NCBI GenBank assembly: GCA_017940245.1
Contig: JAGAYZ010000038.1
Span: 1 to 48,303 of the forward strand
Length of the DNA: 48,303 nucleotides
DNA from: Muribaculaceae bacterium
Lineage (GTDB): Bacteria; Bacteroidota; Bacteroidia; Bacteroidales; Muribaculaceae
Direction of reading: 5' to 3'
The translations under genes were made by a program, and so were the position numbers. Position 1 is the first letter of the stretch. Every line of letters starts with the position of its first letter. Positions 17,871 to 25,905 of the stretch are shown in pieces. The notes beneath the pieces are model-generated. The model searched no databases and was not told the origin of the DNA. It worked only from the letters and a program-made list of their open reading frames with translations.

Positions 17871-19778
17871 TTAGTTTTTCAGAATGATGTTGATGAGGGC
17901 ATTCACGTCGCTCACGTCCACTTTGCCGTCACCGTCGAGGTCGGCGAGTGCCTTGACTGCCTCATCGGTGCTTTGTCCCAGGATGATGTTGATGGCGATG
18001 TTGACGTCGGAAACATCCACCTTGCCATCATCGTTGAGGTCGCCAGGCACACCTGCGGGCTCTTCCACATCGATTTCCTCGATGGTGGCGAACTTGCTCC
18101 AGTTCTCATCGGACTGATAAGCCTCCTTGCTGCCGCGCGGCACATAGAGCGTGGCGGCGGCATAGACCTCATCGAGGAAAATGCCACCAGTGGGCGGCAC
18201 GCGGTTCAGACTGGTGACACTGGTGATGGCCGGGCAGCTGGCAAACACATTGCCCTCGATGGTCTCCACGGTGTTGCCGAGCGTGATGGTGGCCAGCTGG
18301 CTGCACTGCATGAATGCTGCAAATTCCAGTGTCTTGAGACCGCTCGGGGTCACCAGTTCGGTGATGGCCAGTCGGCGTCCGGCTTGTTGCCCAATGCTGG
18401 TCACGCCCTGTGGCACAGTGAGCGTTCCGCTTGCGGCGCCCGGAATGGCCACCAGTCGCTTGAGGTCGGCACTATATAGCCAGCCGTCTTGCACGGCAAA
18501 GTGGGTGTTGGCGGGATCGATCTTAATCTCGTTCAAAGCCGTAGTGCCCACGGTGATGCCCGGGCCGATAATTTCCACTCCGGCCGGGATGGTGAGGCTT
18601 GTTAAGCCCGAGCAAAGATAGAAAGTGGTGCCTTCCATCTCACGCAGGCTGGCTGGCATTTCGTTTACGGCAGAGAGCGAACGGCAGCCATAGAACACGG
18701 CATTTCCGAGGAAGTCGAGTTGTTGTCCGAAGTTCACCGTTGACAGGTTGTAGTTGTTGCTGAACGCCTGACCGCCAACCCACTTCACGTTTTTCAGGTC
18801 GACACTCATGAGGTCGCACCCGTAGAAGGCAGAATACTCAATGGTGTCGAGTGACTCGGGCAGGTTCACTTGTTTCAAGAGATTGCAGGCCATGAACGAG
18901 CGTTCGCCCACAGTTTTAAGCGTGCTGGGAAAATTGATGGTTGTGAGACTCTCGCAACTACCAAACGACATGATACCTGTGTGCTCCATCCCCTCGGGCA
19001 ATGTGAGCGTCTGAAGGGATATTAAATCAAAGAATGCGCTGTGTCCCACAGTTTTCAATCCAGTGGGCAGACTCAAACTGGTCACCTGCTCACATCCCTT
19101 GAAAGCACCATCACCCACCACAGTGTTGCCACTCTGAATGGTGATGTTTCTCAGCTTGGGACACTGGAAGAAGGAAGAAATTCCTATCTCCTTCACACTG
19201 GCGGGAATGGTGATACTGGTCAGTGTGGGATTCTCGGCAAAAGCGTAAGGAGCTATCGTCACGTATCCATCGGGGATGGTGAGGTTGGCTGAGCCCCATT
19301 TCTCGTTGGTGGGACGGCCCGGGAATGCCAAGATGATGTTTTTCTCTTTATTGGTGAGCACACCCATATCGTGAGTGAAATAGGTGGTGGAGTAGCAGAT
19401 GATGGCTTGCAGGTTGTTGCCGATGAAAGCCCCATAGTCCATATTCTGCAGGTCGCCGGTGATGCGCACACTACTTGCGGTGAGTTTCTGGAACGCACAA
19501 AACTCAAGGTTGACTACCGTTGCGGGCAAGCTGAGCACACCCAGCATTTCGCACTGGTAGAAGGCGTTCTCACCGATGGTGTTCACCGTGTAGGTGATGC
19601 CGTTGGCGGTGACGGTCTCGGGAACAAAAACGTTGGAGGGCGATGACTTACCAACAGTCAACGTAGCGGTTTTGGCCACTTCATCGTTGATTTCAAATTG
19701 CATACCATCATAGGTGATGGTGGCACTGGCACAAAGCGATGCGGCAGCAGCCAGGCATAAAAGTAAACTTTTTTTCAT
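17871..19778 (-). CDS. Exported BspA-type LRR protein with dockerin-like tail (635 aa)
   Basis: This is the first LRR-dockerin gene in transcription order. The signal peptide (about 1-19) ends LCASA and the mature part begins TITYDGMQFEINDEVAKTATL. LRR_5/BspA repeats run from about 45 to 545, for example LTSITIPASVKEIGISSFFQC. The closing motif YVPRGSKEAYQSDENWSKF, linker IEEIDVEEPAG and two dockerin-type loops (DLNDDGKVDVSDVN, DLDGDGKVDVSDVN) follow at about 573-635. In the first loop D replaces the conserved G. A TAACCAAA word lies just before the start, as in several cluster genes. No clear promoter is visible in the 93-base gap upstream, so transcription may enter from the calycin-like genes. 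Confidence 0.85.
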   Translation of the reverse strand: MKKSLLLCLAAAASLCASATITYDGMQFEINDEVAKTATLTVGKSSPSNVFVPETVTANGITYTVNTIGENAFYQCEMLGVLSLPATVVNLEFCAFQKLTASSVRITGDLQNMDYGAFIGNNLQAIICYSTTYFTHDMGVLTNKEKNIILAFPGRPTNEKWGSANLTIPDGYVTIAPYAFAENPTLTSITIPASVKEIGISSFFQCPKLRNITIQSGNTVVGDGAFKGCEQVTSLSLPTGLKTVGHSAFFDLISLQTLTLPEGMEHTGIMSFGSCESLTTINFPSTLKTVGERSFMACNLLKQVNLPESLDTIEYSAFYGCDLMSVDLKNVKWVGGQAFSNNYNLSTVNFGQQLDFLGNAVFYGCRSLSAVNEMPASLREMEGTTFYLCSGLTSLTIPAGVEIIGPGITVGTTALNEIKIDPANTHFAVQDGWLYSADLKRLVAIPGAASGTLTVPQGVTSIGQQAGRRLAITELVTPSGLKTLEFAAFMQCSQLATITLGNTVETIEGNVFASCPAITSVTSLNRVPPTGGIFLDEVYAAATLYVPRGSKEAYQSDENWSKFATIEEIDVEEPAGVPGDLNDDGKVDVSDVNIAINIILGQSTDEAVKALADLDGDGKVDVSDVNALINIILKN

Positions 19779-19812
19779 TGCATTTGGTTATGTATAGAAT
19801 AATAAGCTTTTG

Positions 19813-19842
19813 ATTGCGGGCTCATCAAGTGCAACCCCGCAA
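19813..19842 (-). other. Intergenic hairpin before the LRR-dockerin operon
   Basis: An 8-bp inverted repeat, attgcggg (19813-19820) and cccgcaat (19835-19842), encloses 14 bases in the gap between the 242-residue calycin-like gene and the first LRR-dockerin gene. There is no T-run after it on the minus strand, so it is a weak terminator at best; it could be an attenuator or an RNA-processing site. Confidence 0.35.
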
Positions 19843-19871
19843 TGATGCGTAAGTGGAACCTCGCACCTCAC

Positions 19872-20600
19872 TTACTTGAGGATGATGTTGATGATGGCGT
19901 TCACATCGCTCACATCCACAGAGCCGTCGCCGGTGAGGTCGGCCTTAGCTTTCAGTTCCTCGTCGGTGCTTCCGGCCAAGATGATGTTGATGGCGATATT
20001 CACATCACTCACATCCACGATGCCGTCGTTATTTAAGTCGCCCAGCACGGGGTCGGGTTCAGGTTCGGGAATATAAGGTGCCGTTCCAGTGAACTGCTTG
20101 GTCACCGTCTCATCGAGCAGAGTCCAGAATCCCATGACTGAAATGGTTACTTGCGTCTGGAAGGTGGCGGTCATGTCGGTGTCGTTGAACTTGGCTTCCA
20201 TCGTCAGCGGGATAGATGAACCAATCGATGGGCCCAGCAGGTCGCCGTACTCTCCAAACATGTCAGTCAGCCCCTGCACATCGGGCATGATATCAATCAG
20301 GTTGAAATACTTCGTTCCTTTGATGGTCTTGTAACCATCGGCACCTGGAATGCCCATCATGTTGGTATATTCCAGTGTGCCCAGGTCGGTCACTTCGCCC
20401 ATGAGCACTAACTTGAAGTTGCGAATGGTGACGTTGCAGATGCCCAGGTCGTTTTGTTCCAGCGTAACGACGCTATTGTTCTCGTTGAGCGAACCGCCGC
20501 CGCTGGAAGTGGTGCTCATTGTACCGGTATAGTCAACAGCCAGGGCTGTTGCGTTGCAGCACAGAAGAGCGATGAGCAGAGAGGTAATTTTTTTAATCAT
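19872..20600 (-). CDS. Exported calycin-like barrel protein with dockerin-like tail (242 aa)
   Basis: After a signal peptide (1-21) the protein starts VDYTGTMSTTSSGG, the usual opening of Bacteroidales calycin-like (lipocalin_6) barrels. The family core continues with VTIRNFKLVLMGEVTDLGTLEY and IPLTMEAKFNDTDMTATFQ up to about residue 170. A proline-rich spacer (PEPEPDP) joins it to two dockerin-type loops (DLNNDGIVDVSDVN and DLTGDGSVDVSDVN, about 183-242). Calycins bind small hydrophobic ligands, but the ligand of this clade is not known to me. It sits 82 bases downstream of a larger calycin-like paralogue; a perfect hairpin lies between. No own promoter is apparent. Confidence 0.8.
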   Translation of the reverse strand: MIKKITSLLIALLCCNATALAVDYTGTMSTTSSGGGSLNENNSVVTLEQNDLGICNVTIRNFKLVLMGEVTDLGTLEYTNMMGIPGADGYKTIKGTKYFNLIDIMPDVQGLTDMFGEYGDLLGPSIGSSIPLTMEAKFNDTDMTATFQTQVTISVMGFWTLLDETVTKQFTGTAPYIPEPEPDPVLGDLNNDGIVDVSDVNIAINIILAGSTDEELKAKADLTGDGSVDVSDVNAIINIILK

Positions 20601-20632
20601 AATATATCAGTTATGTGTGGTGATAAATGTAA

Positions 20633-20670
20633 CGATAGGGTGTGCCCAGGCTTGTGGACACACCCTATCG
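20633..20670 (-). terminator. Perfect 12-bp stem-loop between two calycin-like genes
   Basis: CGATAGGGTGTG (20633-20644) pairs perfectly with CACACCCTATCG (20659-20670) around a 14-base loop. On the minus strand it is followed by ttacattt rather than a clean T-run. It fits a partial terminator or an mRNA-stabilising hairpin at the 3' end of the 20683-22119 message, which would uncouple it from the genes downstream. Confidence 0.55.
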
Positions 20671-20682
20671 TCGGGATATAAT

Positions 20683-22119
20683 TTATAGTTTAAGAATCAG
20701 ATTGATGATGGCGTTCACGTCTTCCACATCGATCTTGCCGTCGCCGTTCAGGTCGGCATTGCCGGGATAGTCGCCAGCCGTTTTCAGCTTGAGGATGATG
20801 TTGATTGCGGCATTTACGTCTTCCACATCCACCTTGCCGTCGCCGTTCACGTCACCGTTGGCAGGCTGGGTGCCTCCCAGTTTCTTGATGACGAGCGTCA
20901 TGGCTTCGCAGTTCACGGTGAGGTCATATTCGCCGGCAGGAATCTTGAAGGCGGTCTGCCCGGCTTGCAGGCTCAGGTCGGTGTTGAGCATGTCGTCGGT
21001 CACCCAGAAGTCTCCATCGCTCACGGCTCCGATGCGATAGGGTGCAATAGCATCCCAGTCGTTCTCGTTTTCGGCCAGTCGGGTGGTGAAGCTGAAGTAG
21101 TTGAAGCCATCGTTACGGCCGTCGGCGGTGATGGTGGCGGTGAAGATGTTGTGGTCTTCGGTGTCCATGGCCACACCCACGTTAGGTGCCCAGCTGTTCT
21201 CGTTCACTTCACCCAAGATGTAAAGCTCGGTGGGTTCGGGCTGTGGTTCGGGCCAATCGCCGGCGATAGTCATCGTGTTGTTATCTTTATCCACGGTGAG
21301 TGTCCACTCGCCAGCCACAGGAATCTGGAAGTTCATTCCGGGGTTCGACAGGGTGAGAGCGGTGCCCTCGGTCACCTGCTCGCGTGTGACGATGAAATTG
21401 CCGTCGCTCACAGCACCCAGCCAGTTGCCATGCTCATCTTTCAGCTTAAACTCGGCATCGGCATCCATGGCCTGTGTCACGGTCCACTTGCCGTCGGCCC
21501 CTTTTGTGAGCGGCACCATGGCCTCTTCGTTCCAGTTGTTGAACGAGCCCACCAGGTACAGAGCCGGGTCGGGTTGTGGCTGCGGTTCTTCGCCGGCCAC
21601 GTAGCCGTGGAACTCTTTGGTGATGGTCTGGTCGATGAGGTTAAAATTCATGACCGAGATGGTGATGTGGGTTTCGAATGTGGCGATAAACTCCTTGTCG
21701 TTGAATTTCGCGTCAATAGTCACCGGATAGGTCATTCCGGCTCCCATTGAAACCAGCCCTCTAAACTGTTCGGGGATGAGATTGAGGAAACTCTGCACAC
21801 CGTCGAGTGCATCCGCCAGATTGATTTGCTTGGTGTCCTTAATCGTTTTGTAGCCATCTGATCCACCAATCACCGACAAATCGCTAAACTCGAGGTCTCC
21901 GAAGTTAATCACATCTCGCCAAATCATGATTTTGAAATCTTTCACAGTAGCTTTGTAGTGAATCAGCAGAGTTCGGTCTAGTTCCACCACCGAATTTTCT
22001 TCGGTCATTTCTGTAGTACCGTTGGAGGTCTTCATTGTACCTTTGTAGGTAGTAGTTGCTGCTGTAGCAGCCATAGTGCATAAAAGCACAGCCAAGAGTA
22101 GGGTAATTTTTTTAATCAT
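20683..22119 (-). CDS. Exported calycin-like protein with two SusE/F-like domains and dockerin-like tail (478 aa)
   Basis: Signal peptide about 1-20 (ending AATAA); a calycin-like barrel follows (about 21-175: TYKGTMKTSNGTTEMTEENS, VDFGDLEFSDL-like strand, YPVTIDAKFNDKEFIATFE). Two SusE/F-like modules come next (about 183-290 with LYLVGSFNNWNEEAMVPL and about 297-410 with LYILGEVNENSWAPNVGV and YFSFTTRLAENENDWDAIAPYRIGA). The tail has two dockerin-type loops with E in place of S (DVNGDGKVDVEDVN, DLNGDGKIDVEDVN), about 418-478. It has its own promoter (22156-22186) behind the terminator of the neighbouring operon. The combination suggests an exported glycan- or lipid-binding protein; this is inference. 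Confidence 0.8.
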   Translation of the reverse strand: MIKKITLLLAVLLCTMAATAATTTYKGTMKTSNGTTEMTEENSVVELDRTLLIHYKATVKDFKIMIWRDVINFGDLEFSDLSVIGGSDGYKTIKDTKQINLADALDGVQSFLNLIPEQFRGLVSMGAGMTYPVTIDAKFNDKEFIATFETHITISVMNFNLIDQTITKEFHGYVAGEEPQPQPDPALYLVGSFNNWNEEAMVPLTKGADGKWTVTQAMDADAEFKLKDEHGNWLGAVSDGNFIVTREQVTEGTALTLSNPGMNFQIPVAGEWTLTVDKDNNTMTIAGDWPEPQPEPTELYILGEVNENSWAPNVGVAMDTEDHNIFTATITADGRNDGFNYFSFTTRLAENENDWDAIAPYRIGAVSDGDFWVTDDMLNTDLSLQAGQTAFKIPAGEYDLTVNCEAMTLVIKKLGGTQPANGDVNGDGKVDVEDVNAAINIILKLKTAGDYPGNADLNGDGKIDVEDVNAIINLILKL

Positions 22120-22155
22120 AGCTGATGAATTTTGGTTTGGTTAATAATCAATGCG

Positions 22156-22186
22156 CAAATATAGTAATAATATTTCAATCTGCAAT
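22156..22186 (-). promoter_or_regulatory. Bacteroidota-type promoter for the 20683-22119 gene
   Basis: On the minus strand ATTG (22183-22186), a 19-base spacer and TATATTTG (22156-22163) fit the TTTG/TAnnTTTG pattern with one mismatch in the upstream box. It lies about 35 bases from the start codon and directly after a strong terminator. Confidence 0.6.
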
Positions 22187-22216
22187 AAAAATAGATTGGT
22201 TTATTTTAAAATAATC

Positions 22217-22250
22217 AAAAAAACAGGGGCGAAGTAGACTCCGCCCCTGT
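22217..22250 (-). terminator. Rho-independent terminator of the 27063-22278 operon
   Basis: A perfect 9-bp GC-rich stem, acaggggcg (22223-22231) and cgcccctgt (22242-22250), is followed on the minus strand by seven T. It lies 28 bases past the stop codon of the 186-residue calycin-like protein and closes the four-gene group that begins with the PCMD lipoprotein. Confidence 0.85.
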
Positions 22251-22277
22251 CAATGCTTTCTTAAAAATAAACCTCGT

Positions 22278-22838
22278 TTAATTGACTTTGAGGATGATGT
22301 TGATCACGTCGTTCACGTCGGCCACGTCCACTTTGCCGTCGCCGTTGAGGTCACCGCGCACGCCGGTTGATGGCTCGTCGTTCACGCCGGGAGTCTCGAA
22401 GTCAACCTTTACTACCTGTTGCATTTCCACAAGGTTGATGTCGATGTGCACGCGGATTTCGTTCTGGTTGAACAGTGCGTTCATGCTGATGGGCACTTCG
22501 TCCAGTGTGGGACCCAGCCATAAAGGTTCGTCATCGGTGCCTTCGGTAATGATGATGTTTTTGCTTGCTGCCAGAGCGGTGAAACCGCAGGCCTTGATGG
22601 CCGGCACGCTGTCGACAACGATGTTGCCCACGGGAATGTTAGTCTCGCCAGTGTTGAGCTTGAAATTGTCCAAATTCAGCTTGTAGGTGCCACCTTCGTT
22701 CTCAGTGAGAGTGATGTTTACCCCATCTTGTGTGGAGCCTATACCATTAATGCTCACAGCGAGTTTGCCGGTGTACTCGGTAGCCATCATGGCCAGCGAG
22801 CACAATGCGGCAGCAAAAAATAATGCGATTTTCTTCAT
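22278..22838 (-). CDS. Small exported calycin-like protein with a single dockerin-like loop (186 aa)
   Basis: The signal peptide (1-20) ends MMA and the mature protein begins TEYTGKLAVSINGIGSTQDG. The core follows the calycin-like family closely: YKLNLDNFKLNTGETNIPVGNI, LWLGPTLDEVPISMNALFNQNEIRVHIDINL (about 50-145). After the linker GVNDEPSTGVRG comes just one dockerin-type loop, DLNGDGKVDVADVNDVINIILK, where its paralogues have two. It starts 27 bases after the 22866-25052 gene and is last in the operon. The single loop may mean a lost partner loop or a minimal tail. The ligand is unknown. Confidence 0.8.
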   Translation of the reverse strand: MKKIALFFAAALCSLAMMATEYTGKLAVSINGIGSTQDGVNITLTENEGGTYKLNLDNFKLNTGETNIPVGNIVVDSVPAIKACGFTALAASKNIIITEGTDDEPLWLGPTLDEVPISMNALFNQNEIRVHIDINLVEMQQVVKVDFETPGVNDEPSTGVRGDLNGDGKVDVADVNDVINIILKVN

Positions 22839-22865
22839 AATAATGTTGTTAAAAGATATTTCAGA

Positions 22866-25052
22866 TTAATTCTTGTGCAGAATGATGTTGATGAGTGCAT
22901 TCACATCGCTCACATCCACCTTGTTGTCGCCGTTGAGGTCGGCCTGTGCTCTTTGGTTGTCGTCGGTGGCTTTGCCCAAGATGATGTTGATGCAGATGTT
23001 CACGTCGCTCACGTCCACTTTGTTGTCGCCATTAAGGTCGCCCAGCACGGCCAGCGATCCGCCTATGGTGAGCTTCATCGTCTCGAGGTCGGCAGTGAGG
23101 GTGAAGTTGCCGGCAGGAATCTTGTAGGCCTGACCATTGTCGGCTGTGATGTCGAGCGGAGTGTTGAGGTATTCGTTGGTGACCAGGAAGTCGCCGTTGC
23201 TCACGGCACCGATGACCTGGTCTTGCTCACCGGCCAAGCGCTTGATCATCTTGAAGTAGCTGTAACCGTCGCCACAGTCGATCGAAGCATAATCGGCGGT
23301 ATAAACGCCATCGGCCAGTGTCATTTCGATCAGGCCTTCGTTGTTGTCCCAGTTATTGAACGAGCCTTGCACCAGCAGCTGAGCTGCGGGCCAGTTCTCG
23401 CCATCGATGATGAGGCGGCGCTCACCGTCCAGGTTCTTGATGGTGAGTGTCCACTGTCCTTCTGGCAGTTGGAATGCGTTATACCAGCCGTCTTGAGCCA
23501 GTTCCAATTCCTGGCCCAGATACATCTGGCGCATCACGAAGTTGGTGCCTTCGCCCTCGGTGTTGGCACCGAAGCGGTAGGGAGCGATGGCATCCCAGTC
23601 GATCTCGTTCTCGCCCAGGCGCTTGGTGAAGCTGAACCATGAGGTGCCGGTGGTGGTGATGTCGAGTGTGTAGGAGTTGTCGGCTTCGTTGTAGTTCATC
23701 AGCGCGCCCACGTTGGCGGCCCAGTCGTTGCCGTTCACGTTGCCCATCACCCACACGTTGTCGATGGGTTTGCTGATGGTGATGGTATAGACCGAAGCGT
23801 TCATCATGTCGGCCGAGTAGGCACCCAGGGTGATGCGGTAGTTGCCGCCTCCCAGGTCTTCTACGTTCTTCACGACGACGGCAGCGCGGCCATCGGTGGT
23901 GACAGTGAAGTTATCGGCAGTGATCGTGCCAAATTCGCCGGTCAGGTCATAGTGGTGCGTTGCGGCATCGAAGGTGAAGCCGTCCAGCCCGGTGGCAGTG
24001 ATGTCGGTGATGCCGGCGTTGTAGATTAGCGTCATGTCGTCAACCCACACCTGGTCGCCACTACTGCCCTTGCCAGGAGTGGCATTTGTTGACACTGTCA
24101 CAAGGATGGCAGCTGCAGCCGCATTGTTGCTTGCATAGCTTGCATAGTCGAATGGGATGACCATCTCGGTCCAGTCGCAAGTGGCAATGGCCTTATTCTG
24201 TGCCTTTGCGGCCACTCTGGCAGCCACATTGGCAGCATCGGTCTCACTATATGTCGTTCTGTTGAACATACTCCCTTTATAATCACCCGGCTTAGGTTCA
24301 GGATCCTGATAGAATTCACCATTGAAGGCTATAGAACTAAAAGTGGCGTAAGGGTAATCCGTGTTGGGTGTCTTTTGGGAGAATTTCATCCAAGCAGATA
24401 TTGCATCAGGAGCGGCTTTCAGTGCTGTATAGAATTTATCACCATATTTATCTGTCGCGGTTGCAGAAGCATCCATCTCGCTGTGATTCCATGTGTTATT
24501 GGCAGTAGTGCTCTCAGCGTTCAGACGACCATTTGTCATTGTTCCATTGTTGACAATGCCTATAACGTCACCCGATGTAATTAGAGCGCTATGAGTGCCG
24601 GTCGAGCCGGGACGAATAACATTAGAGCTTTGCAGTGTGCCTTTAGCCATACCTGCTAGACTGCCGTTAGCACTGTTAAAAGCGTGCCAATTACGTGGCT
24701 CTGTCGTTTTGCTGCTGTCCCAGACCTCGAAGTCGCTGTTGGGAATTTGGTATTCCAGCGCGCGAGTGGCTGCGCCGGCGGTGGCGTAGTGGATGTCGGT
24801 GCCATTGACGGTGCCGTCGGCAACGAGGGTGTTCACGTCGGTGAAGCGCACCAGCAGCGACACGCCGTCGCGGTTGATGGCAAGCACGTTCACGTCGCCC
24901 TGCACGATGGCGGGCACGTCGGTAATAGTGAGGTCGCCCACGGCTACGGTGTAGTTACTGCCGGCAGGCGTCACGGTGACCGTGGTGGCATCGGCTGCTA
25001 GCAGGCTCATCGAGCAAGCGGCAGCCGCAAGAATTGTAAAGATTTTTTTCAT
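22866..25052 (-). CDS. Exported PCMD-domain protein with SusE/F-like modules and dockerin-like tail (728 aa)
   Basis: I start it at 25052 because MKKIFTILAAAACSMSLLAA there is a clean signal peptide; the frame is open for 19 more codons upstream. About 21-100 is an uncharacterised beta-rich region (VTVTPAGSNYTVAVGDL). A putative carbohydrate metabolism domain (PCMD) covers about 100-350 (IPNSDFEVWDSS, TEPRNWHAFNSANG, DQVWVDDMTLIYNAG). A cadherin-like sandwich follows (about 352-430), then two SusE/F-like modules (about 433-550 with VWVMGNVNGNDWAANVGAL; 553-665 with LLVQGSFNNWDNNEG), and two dockerin-type loops DLNGDNKVDVSDVN at about 670-728. The operon also holds a PCMD lipoprotein and a porin-like barrel, so a cell-surface glycan-binding complex is plausible but unproven. 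Confidence 0.8.
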   Translation of the reverse strand: MKKIFTILAAAACSMSLLAADATTVTVTPAGSNYTVAVGDLTITDVPAIVQGDVNVLAINRDGVSLLVRFTDVNTLVADGTVNGTDIHYATAGAATRALEYQIPNSDFEVWDSSKTTEPRNWHAFNSANGSLAGMAKGTLQSSNVIRPGSTGTHSALITSGDVIGIVNNGTMTNGRLNAESTTANNTWNHSEMDASATATDKYGDKFYTALKAAPDAISAWMKFSQKTPNTDYPYATFSSIAFNGEFYQDPEPKPGDYKGSMFNRTTYSETDAANVAARVAAKAQNKAIATCDWTEMVIPFDYASYASNNAAAAAILVTVSTNATPGKGSSGDQVWVDDMTLIYNAGITDITATGLDGFTFDAATHHYDLTGEFGTITADNFTVTTDGRAAVVVKNVEDLGGGNYRITLGAYSADMMNASVYTITISKPIDNVWVMGNVNGNDWAANVGALMNYNEADNSYTLDITTTGTSWFSFTKRLGENEIDWDAIAPYRFGANTEGEGTNFVMRQMYLGQELELAQDGWYNAFQLPEGQWTLTIKNLDGERRLIIDGENWPAAQLLVQGSFNNWDNNEGLIEMTLADGVYTADYASIDCGDGYSYFKMIKRLAGEQDQVIGAVSNGDFLVTNEYLNTPLDITADNGQAYKIPAGNFTLTADLETMKLTIGGSLAVLGDLNGDNKVDVSDVNICINIILGKATDDNQRAQADLNGDNKVDVSDVNALINIILHKN

Positions 25053-25135
25053 ACTTATTAATTTATACCTATTTATATTTCTAATGTATAAAGGCGAATC
25101 GCTCATCACCCAGATGATTCACACCCGGGCTGTGG

Positions 25136-25894
25136 TCAGCGTATGCGGTAGGTGATGCCCAGCTGGCCATAGATGGGGTAGAGGTTTTGCTCGATGGTGT
25201 GGAACGAGCTGTGGAATGCCGCAGTCATACCCCAGTTGAGGTCGGCATAGAGTCCTAGGCGGTTGCTCAAATCCCAGTCGGCACCCAGCATCATGCCGAA
25301 TTGCACGCGGCGCAGGTGCTCGGTGAAGTCGTAATTGCCGCGCTCGTTCTCGGCTTCGCCCAGTTCCACTTTTGCGCCAGTGGGGTCGTCAACACGCAAG
25401 TAGCCCATGTGTGCCCATCCGCTGAAGTCCTGTCCCATAACGATAGAGACGTAGGGGCCGAACTTGAGGTTCACCTTGCGCACACGCCACACGGCCTGAG
25501 CCGGCACGGTGAGCATCCACTGCGACACCTTGGTGGTGACGTTGCCGGTGAACATGCCGGCGAGTGTCTGTCCGCCCTGGGTGATTTCCATGTGGTAGTT
25601 TTTTACGTTGGCATCCTCTTTCATGGCCTTGTGCTCAAAGAGCAGCCCCAACTGGATGCCGCGGGTGGCGTCGATGGGAAGCAGCACGTTGGCACCCACA
25701 GCCGGAGCCATCTGCAAGGCGTAACTGTTCAGCTTGCGTATCGAGGCCGGCATGCCCAGTGGCATGGTGCCGCCCACGTTGTAGCCCAGGCGGGCCTTGA
25801 CGATGGGTTTCCCTTTGGTGAAATCTTGTGCTTGTGCGCTCATGGCCATTAGGCCTGCCAGAGCGGCAATGAATATATGGCGTAAAAACTTCAT
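25136..25894 (-). CDS. Outer-membrane beta-barrel protein (252 aa)
   Basis: The signal peptide (about 1-22, ending MSAQAQ) is followed by alternating hydrophobic/polar strands and glycine-rich turns typical of the Bacteroidota outer-membrane beta-barrel family (PF13568 type). Signs include VKARLGYNVGGTMPL near the N-terminus, IQLGLLFEHKAM, FGPYVSIVMGQDFSGWAHMGYL, FGMMLGADWDLSNRLGLYADLNWGM, and the end GQLGITYRIR with a terminal aromatic/charged strand. The length suits an 8-strand barrel. It starts 11 bases after the stop of the PCMD lipoprotein gene and lies 83 bases before the PCMD/SusE-F gene, so all belong to one transcript. Function beyond membrane insertion cannot be told. Confidence 0.8.
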   Translation of the reverse strand: MKFLRHIFIAALAGLMAMSAQAQDFTKGKPIVKARLGYNVGGTMPLGMPASIRKLNSYALQMAPAVGANVLLPIDATRGIQLGLLFEHKAMKEDANVKNYHMEITQGGQTLAGMFTGNVTTKVSQWMLTVPAQAVWRVRKVNLKFGPYVSIVMGQDFSGWAHMGYLRVDDPTGAKVELGEAENERGNYDFTEHLRRVQFGMMLGADWDLSNRLGLYADLNWGMTAAFHSSFHTIEQNLYPIYGQLGITYRIR

Positions 25895-25905
25895 ATCCTT
25901 AACTG

